Source: Colocasia esculenta (Eukaryota; Streptophyta; Magnoliopsida; Alismatales; Araceae). Taken from it: a stretch of 64,000 nucleotides of DNA. A program made the position numbers and the translations under genes. Positions 31,760 to 43,270 of this stretch are shown piece by piece. The number at the start of each line of letters is the position of its first letter. Position 1 is the first letter of the stretch. The notes below the pieces were generated by a model, which searched no databases, had not been told where the DNA came from, and saw only the letters and a program-made list of their open reading frames with translations. The stretch is from positions 178,598,348 to 178,662,347 of the forward strand of contig CM024753.1 in NCBI GenBank assembly GCA_014218235.1. The letters are read 5' to 3'.

Positions 31760-33633
31760 TGTTGCCCAGTTGACGAGCCCAGAGGGGGGGTGAATGGGTC
31801 TTTTAAAAATTATTTGATTAATACATGTACTTAAAACATTCACACAAAGACGTTCTTCGATGAAGGTTAGTGAACGTTAGAATAAACAGCAAACACACAC
31901 AGGAAATCAACAACACACAGAGTTTATCCTGGTTCGGACCTCCTCTCCTTAGGAGTCCTACGTCCAGTCTCTAAGCAATAACTCAGGATTCCACTAACTA
32001 GGGTACAGTCCCCCTATGGACACTACAACACCCAGCTTAGCTGGTCTTCCTTCACACGAAGGGAACTACAACACCCTGGATGCCCCACCAGGTCTCCCTT
32101 CTCCGCGAAGGGAACTATAACACCCTGGATACCCCACCAGGTCTTCCTTCACAACAGAAGGGAATAACTCAGCAAAAATAAGCCATAAAATCAAGCCCCT
32201 AGATCAAGTTTTAACAAGCCATGATCTGAAGCAAATAGCCCTGAGAGAAGGAGATCTAAACAATGGTCTCTCTCAGAACTACACAGGCTCTCTCTCAATA
32301 TTTCTATTACAGCACAGAGAGCTAAAGAGCTAAGACAATTTGGAGTGGGATGCTTGGTTCTAAAATTCTCCCAGAAGATTTGAATTTTCTAAGACTTTCT
32401 TGTAGTATTCGTTGGTAAGTCTCCCTTGTCGTTCTTCTGGAACTGTTGTGTTGTATTTATATCTTCAATTTGAATTGTATTCGTTGAAGTATCCGTTGTC
32501 TCTAGCTTTGGTAGACGTTATACTGAATGGCCTTTTGAAGCTGTTAGTCAACAGTCTTTTATCCATTTGTGCACGCAAAATCTTCAGTGTTATTCTTTGG
32601 CTTCTATTTTGTCCAATGTTGTAAGATGGACTGTCATCAGATATCTGCACATCTTTCAATCTTAAACTATAGACAGCTAAGTTGTCTCTGATGTCAGTCA
32701 ATGTTAGAACAAATAATCACAGAAATAGTAATGTCAAATAGCTGTTCTAAAAGATACACACAGAGTAAGCACGATAATGGACGTTATCGTCTGCATGCAT
32801 GCAGAGATACGTTCAGTCTACATTAAATGCAAAGGTGTCAGAAGGATATGCGTGACGACTTTGACTATTCAATGCTTTGACCAATAGCAAATTGTTGTAT
32901 AAAAGGAGCCGATGCATTCATGACTTATGAAATCATTATGATCAAGTCAATTTAGCTAAATCGTTGTAAGACATAACCAAATCATTATGTTCACTGAAGA
33001 AATCGTTATGGAGAGCAAATCGTTGTGTTCAGTGAAGAAATCATTATGAACACTTAGGAAATCGTTGCATGAAGCAAATCGTTGTGTTCAATGAAGAAAT
33101 TGTTATGAACACTTAAGAAATCGTTGCATGAAGCAAATCGTTGTGTTCAATGAAGAAATCGTTATGAACACTTAAGAAATCGTTGCGGGAAGCAAATCGT
33201 TATGAGTTCTTAAGAAATCGATGCGATGTCTTAAGGAATCGTTATGATGAGCAAATCGTTATGAAGTCTTAAGAAATCGATGCGATGACTTAAGGAATCG
33301 TTATGATGAGCAAATTGTTACGAAGTCTTAGGAAATCGTTATGATGACTTAAGAAATCATTGCGAAGAGCAAATCGTTACGGCTTTAAGGAAATCGTTGT
33401 GATTTTCAATAGAAGTCGATGTGGACTTAGAGAAATATCATACTGAACTTGACATGCTATAGATGTACTAATACTTACCAAATGGGCTTGATTTTCCTTA
33501 AGATTTTTCCTGTGCTCACAAGCTTATAGAATGTATGTTAGAAAACTTGAGAAGGTTTTGTTAATCACGTTTTGTTATTCACCAAAATCAATATGTAGTT
33601 AATTAGAATTACATGAGAACAGACTGATCATCA
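31760..33633 (-). repeat. 5' LTR of the truncated minus-strand Sirevirus
   Basis: On the minus strand it starts TGATGATCAGTC and ends GGGCAACA, the same termini as the Sirevirus A LTRs. An array of AATCGTT motifs about every 20 nt fills about 32930-33430. It is roughly 400 bp shorter than the A LTRs, mainly in the array. Confidence 0.85.
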
Positions 33634-35105
33634 AACATATTGATCATCAATTAGTTCTAATTTTCTATTACACTAATTCATTGTGTTTAGATCTAATAGT
33701 CTTTTGAGTTGATCTAGTGGAATGGCACATTACTTTAACCTGCACGAATTTCCTGCTATAATTTCAAAGAAATCTCCAATCTCACCACCATCTTCTAAGT
33801 TGCAGGAATCTTTAGGGAATTTGAAGAGAAGAGAAGGAAGAAAAATGGACAAATGCTTTATGGCTAAAGAAAGCTCCAATGGTTCGGTAAATTCCAACAA
33901 TTCTCTCAATTCATGTTCTGACAGTGATAATGAGGAATTTTCTTATGATGATTTGACAGAATGCAATGAACATGTATGTAAACAATTTAAAAATGTTAAA
34001 TCTCAAAATAGGAAGTTGAAGGATAAATTGGAGGTAAATGAGATAAAAATTGTTAATGTTCAAGCCTTCTACGAAGAAAATGAAGAATTAAAATAAAGAA
34101 TGAAGACTTGAAAAATGATGTTAAAAAGTTAAATTCAGATAAAGACGGCCTGAAAGATGAAGTCAAAAGCTGTGTAAACAAATTGAATGAATTAAAAGAT
34201 AACCATGAGCTATTGAGGTCTAAAATCATTGATCTAGAAGATAAAAGTGAAAAATTGATTAGTCTCAATGAGAACTTTAAATTTGACAATGATCAATTAA
34301 ACAAACAGATTTCCAACATGGCTCATGATCATGAAAAAAAATAAAATTGCAAACAATTGGTTTAGGAAAATAGTCATCTAAAACATAAGATTGAATGCTT
34401 GTATCATGACAGACCATTAAATGATGAATGCAACAATTCTAAGAAGAAAATTGCTAACTTGAAAAATCAAATTGTTCAACTTGAAAATGAAAAAAACAAG
34501 ATGAAAATGGTTTGGATGTCATGCTAAACAAACTTCAAATTTTAGAAAAAGAAATTGTTGCACTAAAGGTTGAAAAAGATAAGTTGAAAATTAAACTTAT
34601 TGTTGCTCAGGATAAATCAAAAGTTTCTAACATGAACAAAAATGTTGCTAACAAGAACTCTTTCATTTCTAATAAAAAATATGTAAAAGTTCTTGTTTAG
34701 AAAAAGGTTTAGAAACAAAATGATAAAAATGCTGCTATTAAGAAGAATTATGCTTCTATAAAAAACAAGAAAATTGAAATAGAAAAGCAGAAGACTTTGC
34801 ACAGGATTCCTCCATCTCCTCCACAAACAAGGAAAGCTCCAAGGCAAGCTGCAACTCCACATCATGCTAGGAGCTACCAAAAGGTAAAGCCTCCTCAAAG
34901 GAAAAGGGAGTTCTAGCACATGTATTCATGCCAAGGTAAGTACCAGGTAAGAAATTCTCTTATTTTCTTTCATTTCTTACCTCTTATTTGCTTTCATTGC
35001 AATAAACCTAGCCATCTTGTCAAACATTACTAGTTTAGAAATCAAAATTTCTATAAACATGTCAAACCAGTCCAATGCTCTACATGTCATAAATTTGGGC
35101 ACATT
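33634..35105 (+). pseudogene. Sirevirus B leader and gag, first piece
   Basis: Leader sequence here matches 59330-59440. From 33722 a frame begins MAHYFN, then MDKCFMAKES (a phrase typical after the Sirevirus Gag core) and an acidic part. Long Lys/Glu/Asn-rich coiled-coil stretches follow in several frames (33990-34700), ending in two zinc-knuckle-like motifs (CFHCNKPSHLVKHY and CSTCHKFGHI, about 34990-35105). The Gag core is missing and stops are common. The reading resumes at 39521 behind an inserted LTR. Confidence 0.7.
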
Positions 35106-36312
35106 TGTTGGATCGAGATGGAGATTTAGATGTTCTAGAGGGGGCTAAATAGGACTTCTTTGCACTTTCAAAAAATTATCTGAAAATAGATAACACTAAA
35201 TAATGATGTTAGTACTTAGTGTAGTGTGTGAAACAAGTGAAATACTTGGCGGAAATAATCACACAAGGTGCACATAAATTTTATCCTGGTTCGGCCCTTC
35301 TCACATAGAAGTCCTACATCCAGTCCCCGAGAACCACTTAGGATTTCACTAACTGCCAAGAACACTTGCCCTTCTCTCAACCTGAGAGGTATTACAACCC
35401 ACTAGTTCCCAAACAAGTCTTCCCTTCAGCAAGGGGTAATACAAACACCTACAATCGCAGGTCTTCCCTTCATAAGAGGGGCACTACAAGGAACAAACCC
35501 CCTACTGGTTACAACATTGAAAAGAGTGTAGTGTGTCTGCTCGAGGAGTAAGCAAACACAGAGAATCAGAAAGAGATACAAGATAAGAATGACTATTCTA
35601 ACTCTTTTTGATTCAAAGGTGGTGGACTGAGATGATCTAGAATACAAATGTCACCCAAAGAGAAAACACTTCTGAATGTAGAGAGCTTGAAAGTGAAAGT
35701 TTGAAGCAACTGGCTCTCTTCAGATCTTGTGAGTTTCTCTCTTTCTTTTTTTTGTAGAAGGAGTGGTTGTGTAAGCTTGTGGTTCTTGTGTATATCGCTT
35801 ACTTGCCTTCTTGTTGTGTTCAGTTCAAACTTCAGCTCATATATATGCATAAGGGATTTGAGCTTCCCGTTTGAAACTGACCGTTTGAAAATAGTTGTTT
35901 GATCCTTGGATGTTGAGATCTTGAGGCTTCTGAGATGACCATCAGTCCTTCAGCTCTTAGAGTCTCAATGGCTTCAGGTATACAGATAGCTTCATGGCTC
36001 CATGTGATAGCTTCATTAATATGACTGCAAGCTTCATACCTATGACTGAAAGTAAGCATGCTTTAGTGGGTAGCTGAATATCTACAAGGTCAAGAAAGAC
36101 GCAAATACCTCTATCCTTTCGAAGGTAGGTGAGATAGAAATATATAAAGCATAAAGAACTTCAGATAGACAGATGTACAGAGCATTTACAGACAGACAGA
36201 CAGTTGTATGGGGTATACATGACTTTTACTAAAATTCAGAGAGTTCTGACAGAAACAGAAAGTAGATGTGGTAGGTAAGTTCTGACAGATAACCCATGCT
36301 GCTCATATCTAC

Positions 36313-38592
36313 TGTAACATCGCGTGCCTTTCGGATCCATGTGAATCATGTGTGTGTTGGTTGTGTAGGCCGTTGTGAGGCCAATGTGAGTTAGTTGTGT
36401 GGAATGTGTGATGTGGATGCGTGGCTTGAGCAGGTGAAGAGCAGGGTTGGTTCTGAAATGAAACAGGACCTGCTGCTGTTCAGTTGGAGTTGGCGGCCAG
36501 GGGTGGCCGTTGACTGGTTGGCGTCCACGTTAGTGGACGTTGACTTCTTGAACTTGGCGGCAGTTGTTGTGGACGCTAAGGGTGGCGGTTGTTATTGGCG
36601 GCATAGGGGTTGACGCCAACCTAAGAATGGTGCAGGTTATAGGCTCACCCGAGGGCAGCTCTCTCAGCTCACTTTCTTCCCCTCTTGCCCCAGCTTCGCG
36701 CCCCAGTGTTTCTGAAGCTTCTAATAGGTTTTGAGGAGTAGTTGGACGATCGTAGAACGCGCGGCATCGCTGAATTACACGAGGAAACGTCACGGCGTGG
36801 TGCAATTCCCGTGGGAGCTCGCGGAGGGCTCGGCGTGAACCGGGAGATTACGGGAAGTTCTAGCGTGTTCTGAGGTAGGGGACGAACCCTGGTAGCTCCA
36901 TAGAAACATTAAAACTCATCATAACCACCGTAATTAACATGATAATGCATGTTTGGATCAAGTTGCACCATACGGGATAATGGGTGGTTTGAGTAGTTTA
37001 ATGCATGAAGCATGTTGTAATGGGTTGTATTGGGTTCTAGCATGCTAAAGGAACTACATTTATATGTTTTTCTGTAGTTAGAACGGTTAGAAAACCCGCA
37101 GAGCCGGATTAGGGTTTCTGCAGGGTTTATGGCCGAAGAACTTGGCGTCAACATCGTTTGTCGCCAAGCTCCTCAGCCAGGATGTTAACGGCCAGGTCCC
37201 TTGCCGTTGACTGGGTGTAAGCGGCAGTCGATGTTGCCGCCTACTGGCTATGAACAGCAAAGACTGAATTATGATATTTTTCGATAATGCATGTGTGTTA
37301 ACGCATGAGGTGCACTGAGTGCACTTGGTTCTCGTGTTAAGCATACAAGGTATGCAGCTAGTTGCTTACTTCGGTGACTGCGTGTTGTTTACGCGAGTCA
37401 GTTGGGTTCACGTGTAGTGGACCGCGGTTACTTGTGGTTTACGTGAGGCTTCACGTGGTTTGTGTGTGACATGCACGTGGTTCTGTGTACGTGGCGAGTA
37501 GTACGATGCCTACCGTGGTTACCTCTCCAGTTGGGTGCCCCAGGTTCTTTGTGAGCCAGGCTGTTAGCTCGGGGCTTTGTCCCAGTACTTGTGCTGTACC
37601 GTCGAGGTCTGTGTCGTCTGACCTGGACACCCTCACTCCTGTGTTGAGTTGTACGTCCGGCTGAGGGAAAGACGACAGTGGGACAGTGACACTTGTGTTT
37701 GTTTTTAGTCACTTGTAGCGCGCTCGTAGTTGGGGGTACGGACACCAGTAGTCGACACTGGTCCCCAGCTAGTCCTTTTCCAGTGCCTCACTCTAGAGAG
37801 CCTGGGCCAGGGTCTCCTGAGGTTCCAGGCATGGGCCTGTGACAGTGTGGTCTGCAGGTGGTGGTGTTTAGTTGGTCTCCACAGTTGCTTGACCTTTTTA
37901 CGTGGAGCGGCGGCTGGACCTTTCGTCCGTGGCTGCGAGACTGAGAGGTAGACCTGTGTTAGTTGTCCGAGTCAGTTTCTGGTGTCGCGAACCAGTTCAC
38001 GTGGCTCGTGTTGGCTGTCTCTACTTTAGCTTGTACACCTGTACTGGTTTGCCGTTTAATTATTACTGTTGTTTCTCGTAGTCGGCAGACGGTGAGTACT
38101 TTTACAGCTTTACTTACCTGCTTAGCTGTTCTATAGATTGTTGGTATTGTTTACTATTCGTACTCGTGGTGTTTGTTTCGCTCGGTTTTGGGGGAGTTCC
38201 CTACTGAGCCACTCACTAGAGAGGCTCACCCCTACCCCCCCACAGGTGAGAGCGAGGAGGACGTTTCTCGTCAGACGTCCAGTTCCGAGCCGCGTCGTAG
38301 CGGTGCAGGGTCAGCACCTCCAGCAGAGTAGCTCCAGCAGTGTAGTTTTGTAGTTGTTTACTTTCTTTAGTTGTACCTCGGGGTATGCCCCAGGCTCTTG
38401 TACATCTTTATAGTTTTTGTGGAAATTTGGCTATGTAAACTTGTGAATTATATATGAAATGTGGTGTGTTCCTTTATGTTTACACGGACTGTGGTTTGGT
38501 ATCCCTTGCGAGGCTTCGGCCCGTTCGCGGGAGGCGGACTCGGATCAAGTACGTTATCGGTTTAACGGGCTTGGCCGAGGCGTTCTGTCACA
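36313..38592 (+). repeat. Gypsy-type solo LTR (2.28 kb) nested in LTR C
   Basis: It starts TGTAACATCGCG and ends CTGTCACA. The flanks TCTAC (36308) and CCTAC (38593) match at four of five bases. It shares the TTGGCG(T)CAAC-type motifs with the other gypsy LTRs, has a possible splice donor near 36875, and no coding region. LTR C sequence continues on both sides. Confidence 0.6.
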
Positions 38593-38925
38593 CCTACCAT
38601 CACATTTACTGCTTAGTATCTGTCCAACAGAGATAGAACTATATTTCCAACAATGAGTAAGAGAACACATTGTACAAATCTTTAGAATTTCAAACGAGAT
38701 TTCAAATATGAGCATTTTAAATACACATTTTCTCACCTATAAAATATTTGAACTTGATAGTAGGGAGGACATCATCTATTGTAAGTTATATATGAGACAA
38801 ATATTCTTTAAAAGATCTCATAGGGATAAAGAGAATCAATTTAAATAATCATGATGAATAAACATTAGGTTTTGTAAGGAATAACAAAAAATATCCAAGT
38901 ATGGTTACACAAAAGTTGATGTTAT

Positions 38926-39286
38926 GCTTCGACTTCTAAAGAGTCGGAGTGAAAAACAATATGAGCAATAGATGAAATGATACTAGACTTCGACTGTAGA
39001 AGAGTCGGAGTGAGACATTGATTGGTAATAGACTTCGACTTCTTGAGAGTCGAAGTCAAACAAGTTTGTACATCAATCGATATCATACTTCAACTTTTTT
39101 AAGAGTCAGAGTGAGGCTATATAACTTCGACTTTCGAGAAGTCAGAGTGAACCCAGCACTTCAACTTTGAAGGAGTCGGAGTCAACCCAGATCACTTCGA
39201 ATTACTTCGACTTTTCAAGAGTCAGAGATGAAGCCAGCAGTTCACAAAATCGATAGCCCACTTCGACTTTCCAGAAGTCGGAGTCA
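38926..39286 (-). repeat. Array of about eight short dyads in LTR C
   Basis: Units of about 40-50 nt each contain CTTCGACT, a 5-9 nt spacer and AGTCGGAG or AGTCGAAG, so each can form a hairpin or a two-sided protein site. The clearest is ACTTCGACT...AGTCGAAGT near 39032-39056. Confidence 0.8.
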
Positions 39287-39520
39287 ATATAGAATACAGT
39301 ATACGCTGTGGACTTAGAAAAATTTTCTTACCAAGTGTGTGACAGTTGACACTTAGGTCCTATGTGTTCACACAAATTTGACTAAATGTTACAAAATATA
39401 ATACATGTATGCCTTTATTTTATCATATTAATTTTCAAAAAAAATAAAGTGTGGTATAATTCAATAAATTTTTTTAGGAGATATTAAAAGATTTTGTCAT
39501 AGCAAAAACACAATGATCAA

Positions 39521-39826
39521 GCATTTGTAAAAGATAATTGCACAACAATGTTGTTCAACAATTTTTAAGATAGTTGCTCAACAACATCTCTAAAGATTGT
39601 TGGCATAGAATTGATACTTTTGTGCATGCTCCTAACTTTCATGCTCATGTACATAGGAATAAAATTCATGTTCATACTGAACACACTCAAAAATTCCATG
39701 TACATAAAAATAAAAATAAAAACTGCACAAAAGAAGTTTTCTGCTTTCAATGATAACAATCAGAAAAATAGAAAACTTAATGAAAATTTAGATGCTTTGA
39801 ATAAGAACAAGCACATGTTTGGAACT
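39521..39826 (+). pseudogene. Sirevirus B gag, second piece
   Basis: It continues the zinc-knuckle region after LTR C, with His- and Lys-rich sequence and several stops. It ends at GAACT (39822-39826), the target duplication of Sirevirus A. Confidence 0.6.
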
Positions 39827-42094
39827 TGATGATCAGTCTATCCCCATGTCATTTTAATTAATTAAATATGTATTTTGGTTATTAACAAAACTAAACTAGT
39901 TTTTATCAATAATATCTAATGAATATTTCATAAGTCTTAAAGTACAGGAAAAATACCAAGGTCAAACAAGCCAATAAAGGTATGCATTACTTCTCTGAAG
40001 CTATAATCTTTTCAACATGATATTTCTCAAAGTCCATATCGATTTCTGTTGAGGATCAAAACGATTTCCTTATAAGACTGAAAAGTCATGTTGTTTCAAA
40101 CAAGTCGATCTCATAACGATTCTATAAGTCATCGTAACGATTTCTTTAGAGCTCGTAACGACTTGCCTGTCATAACGATTCTATAAGTCATCGTAACGAT
40201 TTCTTTAGAGTACGTAACGACTTGCCTATCATAACGATTCTATAAGTTATCACAACGATTTCTTTAGAGCTCGTAACGACTTGCCTATCATAACGATTCT
40301 ATAAGTTATCGCAACGATTTCTTTAGAACTCGCAACGACTTGCTCGCCGCAACGATTCTATAAGTTATCATAACAATTTCTTTAGAACTCGCAACGACTT
40401 GCTCGCCGCAACGATTCTATAAGTTATCATAACGATTTCTTTAGAACTCGTAACGACTTACTCGCCGCAACGATTCTATAAGTTATCATAACTATTTCTT
40501 TAGAACTCGCAACGACTTGCTTTCCATAACGATTTGTTAAGTGTTTCACAACGATTTCTTCAGTGAACACAACGACTTGCTTTCTATAACAATTTGTTAA
40601 GTGTTTTACAACGATTTCTTCAGTGAACACAACGACTTGCTTTCTATAACGATTTGTTAAGTGTTTCACAACGATTTCTTCAATGAACACAACGACTTGC
40701 TTTCTATAACGATTTGTTAAGTGTTTCACAATGATTTCTTTAGCGCTCATAACGATTTGCTTTGCGCAACGATCTCTTTAGAGCTCATAACGATTTGATT
40801 AGTGTTCATAACAATTTCCCTGTTGAATACATACTCTTTAGAGCTCATAACGACTTGATAAGTGTTCATAACGATTTCCCTGTTGAACACTTAAACTTGC
40901 TTTAACGATTTGTTCTCTATAATGACTTGTTAGTATTCGTAACGATTTCATAAGTCATATAGACAACGACTTTATGGTTTATATCAACTTGACTTTTAAA
41001 GCTTTGACTAGTCAAAGTCCACGTTTATATCTCTCTGACACTTGTGCATTTATGAGATGAGAACGTACCTCTGCATGCATACAGACGATATTATCCATTA
41101 TCGTGCATATCCTGTCAATATCTTTTAGAAGAAACTATTTAGCATTGCTATTTTGGTGAATATTCATATCAACGTTTACTGACAACTAAAGACAGCCTAG
41201 CTGTCTACTGTTCTAGCATTTAATGTGTGCAAGGTCCTGAAGACTTTCTATCATACAACGTTGGACCTATAGACGCTAGAAGACCCTATCCCTTTGCGTG
41301 CTCAAATGGATAAAAGATAGTTGAAGCTTCCAAATGTCAAACAGTCTAACGTCTATCAATCCAAGTGACAACGGTTACTTCAACTGCCGTATTTCAAAAA
41401 GAAGATATAAACTCAGAGACAGAAGAGAAAACAACCAACGAAGTAGAGAACAAGCATCTGGTGTTCAAGCATTCAAATTCTTCTGCAAGAAGTCTAGAGC
41501 CAAGAATCTCATTCCTCATCACCTTTAGCTCTTCGCTCTCTGTGCTGTAATAGATTTTCTAAGAGAGCTCCTGTAGTTCTGAGAGTGTGCCTTGTTTAAA
41601 TCCTTGCTCTCAGTGCTAGTGGCTTCAGATCTTGGCTTGTTAAAGCTTGATCTAGGGGCTTGATCTTATTCCATTCTCTTTGTGTTGTTTCCCTTCGGTT
41701 GTGAAGGAAGACCTGGTGGTATCCAGGGTGCTGTTTCCCTTCGGTTGTGAAGGAAGACCTGGTGGGGTATCCAGGGTGTTGTTATTCCCTTCAGGTGTGA
41801 AGGAAGACCAGCCGAGCTGGGTGCTGTAGCGTCCTTAGGGGGACTGTACCCTAGTTAGTAAAAACCTGAGTGGTTGCTCAGGGACTGGACGTAGGACTCC
41901 TAAGGAAAGGAGGTCCGAACCAGGATAATCCTTTGTGTCGTGTGATTGTTTTCCTTGTGTGTTTGATATTTAAACTAACAGTCACTAACCTCCTTCGAAG
42001 AACGTTTGTGTGAATGTTTTTAGTTACAGGTATCTTCTAGATTATTTTTAAAAGACCCATTCACCCCCTCTCTGGGCTCGTCAATTGGGCAACA
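39827..42094 (+). repeat. 5' LTR of Sirevirus A
   Basis: It starts TGATGATCAGTC and ends GGGCAACA. About 40060-40960 is an array with AACGATT or AACGACT roughly every 20 nt, organised in part as 59-60-bp higher-order units. Confidence 0.95.
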
Positions 42095-42096
42095 AG

Positions 42097-42107
42097 TGGT
42101 ATCAGAG
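42097..42107 (+). other. Primer-binding site of Sirevirus A
   Basis: TGGTATCAGAG lies two bases after the LTR and matches initiator tRNA-Met; the following bases diverge. Confidence 0.85.
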
Positions 42108-42157
42108 AGAGTCTCTTCGACAAAGAAAGTATCCAACGATCTGAAGAGTAAAGATCC

Positions 42158-43270
42158 ATGGCAGCCCAAAGTCACAACGAAGGTCAGTCTGTCAACCGAC
42201 CACCATTGTTCGATGGAGAGGATTACACTTACTGGAAAACAAGAATGGAGTACTTTCTGCAAGGCCACGATTATCAGATATGGTCCATAGTGGAAGAAGG
42301 CGATCTTCTAGTCACAAATGAGGAAGCTCAATGGACAGACGACGATAGGAAGAAGATCTCGCAGAATTGTAAAGCAAAGAGTATTTTGTGCTGTACCCTT
42401 AGTAAAAAAGAGTTCAACAGAGTTTCAGCCTGTAAATCCGCAATGGAAATGTGGGAAAAGCTCAGAATCACCTATGAAGGCACAGATAAGGTAAAGGAAA
42501 CAAGAATAGTTATTCTTGTAGCACAGTACGAAAGATTTCAAATGCAATCAAGTGAGTCCATTACCCAAATGTTCAGTAGATTTACAGATATTACAAATGG
42601 GCTAGCTGGACTAGGAAAGACCTATGAAATGGGAGATATGGTCAGAAAGATTCTTAGATCGTTACCATCCTCATGGACCTCAAAAGTAATAGCCATTGAA
42701 GAAGCTAATGATCTAAAGAGAATGTCTTTAGAAAAGCTCATTGGGCCCCTTACGGCCCATGAGATCAACATGGAAAGGCTAGGAGAGTCCTCAAGTAGAA
42801 AGAAGCACTCCAACACTTTAAAGGCTGAAGAAGACTCACCAGAAGCAAGCTCAGATGAGAGTGAGAGTGTTGAGGACAATGAAAATGAGGAAGCAATGCT
42901 CTCTAGAAGATTGCAGCGAATTCTGGCCAAGAAAAAGAAGTTCCAGTCTGGAAGAAGGCACTTCAAAAAGAATAAGGACTTCAAGAGATCAGATGGAAAG
43001 GATGTGAAGAAAGGAGAACCCATCTGCTATGAATGTAAAAAGCCAGGACACATCAAAGCTGAGTGTCCAAAGATCAAGAAGCCGGAGTTCAGGAAGAAAG
43101 ATAGCTCCAAGAAGTTCAGAAAGTACAAAAAGAAGGCGATGGCAGCAGCATGGGAAAACAGTAGCGACTCAGACAGTGAGTCAAACTCCTGTAGTGATGA
43201 AGAAGAAGCCCATTTGGCTTTCATGGCAAATACTGAAGATAAGGTTAACCCTCGAGCATCCAAATGGTAA
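42158..43270 (+). CDS. Sirevirus A Gag (370 codons)
   Basis: An open Gag from an ATG with MAAQ. The core resembles UBN2-type plant Gag (PPLFDGEDYTYWKTRM), followed by acidic and basic parts and a CCHC knuckle at residues 290-303 (CYECKKPGHIKAEC). Gag builds the capsid and packages RNA. The frame ends at a TAA (43268) directly before the protease DSG in the same frame. In relatives a sense codon stands here, so the TAA is probably a mutation, though a readthrough stop cannot be excluded. A truncated twin lies at 31229-31695. Confidence 0.9.
   Translation: MAAQSHNEGQSVNRPPLFDGEDYTYWKTRMEYFLQGHDYQIWSIVEEGDLLVTNEEAQWTDDDRKKISQNCKAKSILCCTLSKKEFNRVSACKSAMEMWEKLRITYEGTDKVKETRIVILVAQYERFQMQSSESITQMFSRFTDITNGLAGLGKTYEMGDMVRKILRSLPSSWTSKVIAIEEANDLKRMSLEKLIGPLTAHEINMERLGESSSRKKHSNTLKAEEDSPEASSDESESVEDNENEEAMLSRRLQRILAKKKKFQSGRRHFKKNKDFKRSDGKDVKKGEPICYECKKPGHIKAECPKIKKPEFRKKDSSKKFRKYKKKAMAAAWENSSDSDSESNSCSDEEEAHLAFMANTEDKVNPRASKW

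Larger units (their letters stand above)
35106..39520 (-). repeat. Minus-strand Sirevirus-type solo LTR ('C'), split by a gypsy LTR
   Basis: Without the nested 36313-38597 it is about 2.13 kb, close to other Sirevirus LTRs here. It carries the same 'ATCCTGGTTCGG' and 'CCTAC.TCCAGTC' blocks near its end. It interrupts Sirevirus B gag within a zinc knuckle: GHI before it continues as CKR after it. The flanks ACATT and GCATT look like a decayed 5-bp duplication. The left border is clear; the right is good to a base or two. Confidence 0.65.

Noticed and set aside
40060..40960. CRISPR-like array of repeats and spacers
   Set aside because: The units lie inside plant LTRs, the spacers are themselves repeats, and the unit structure is nested, so this is an LTR motif array.
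43268..43270. Readthrough stop between Gag and protease in Sirevirus A
   Set aside because: It is possible, but the copy has several other stops in the same frame and no conserved readthrough context is evident, so mutation is simpler.
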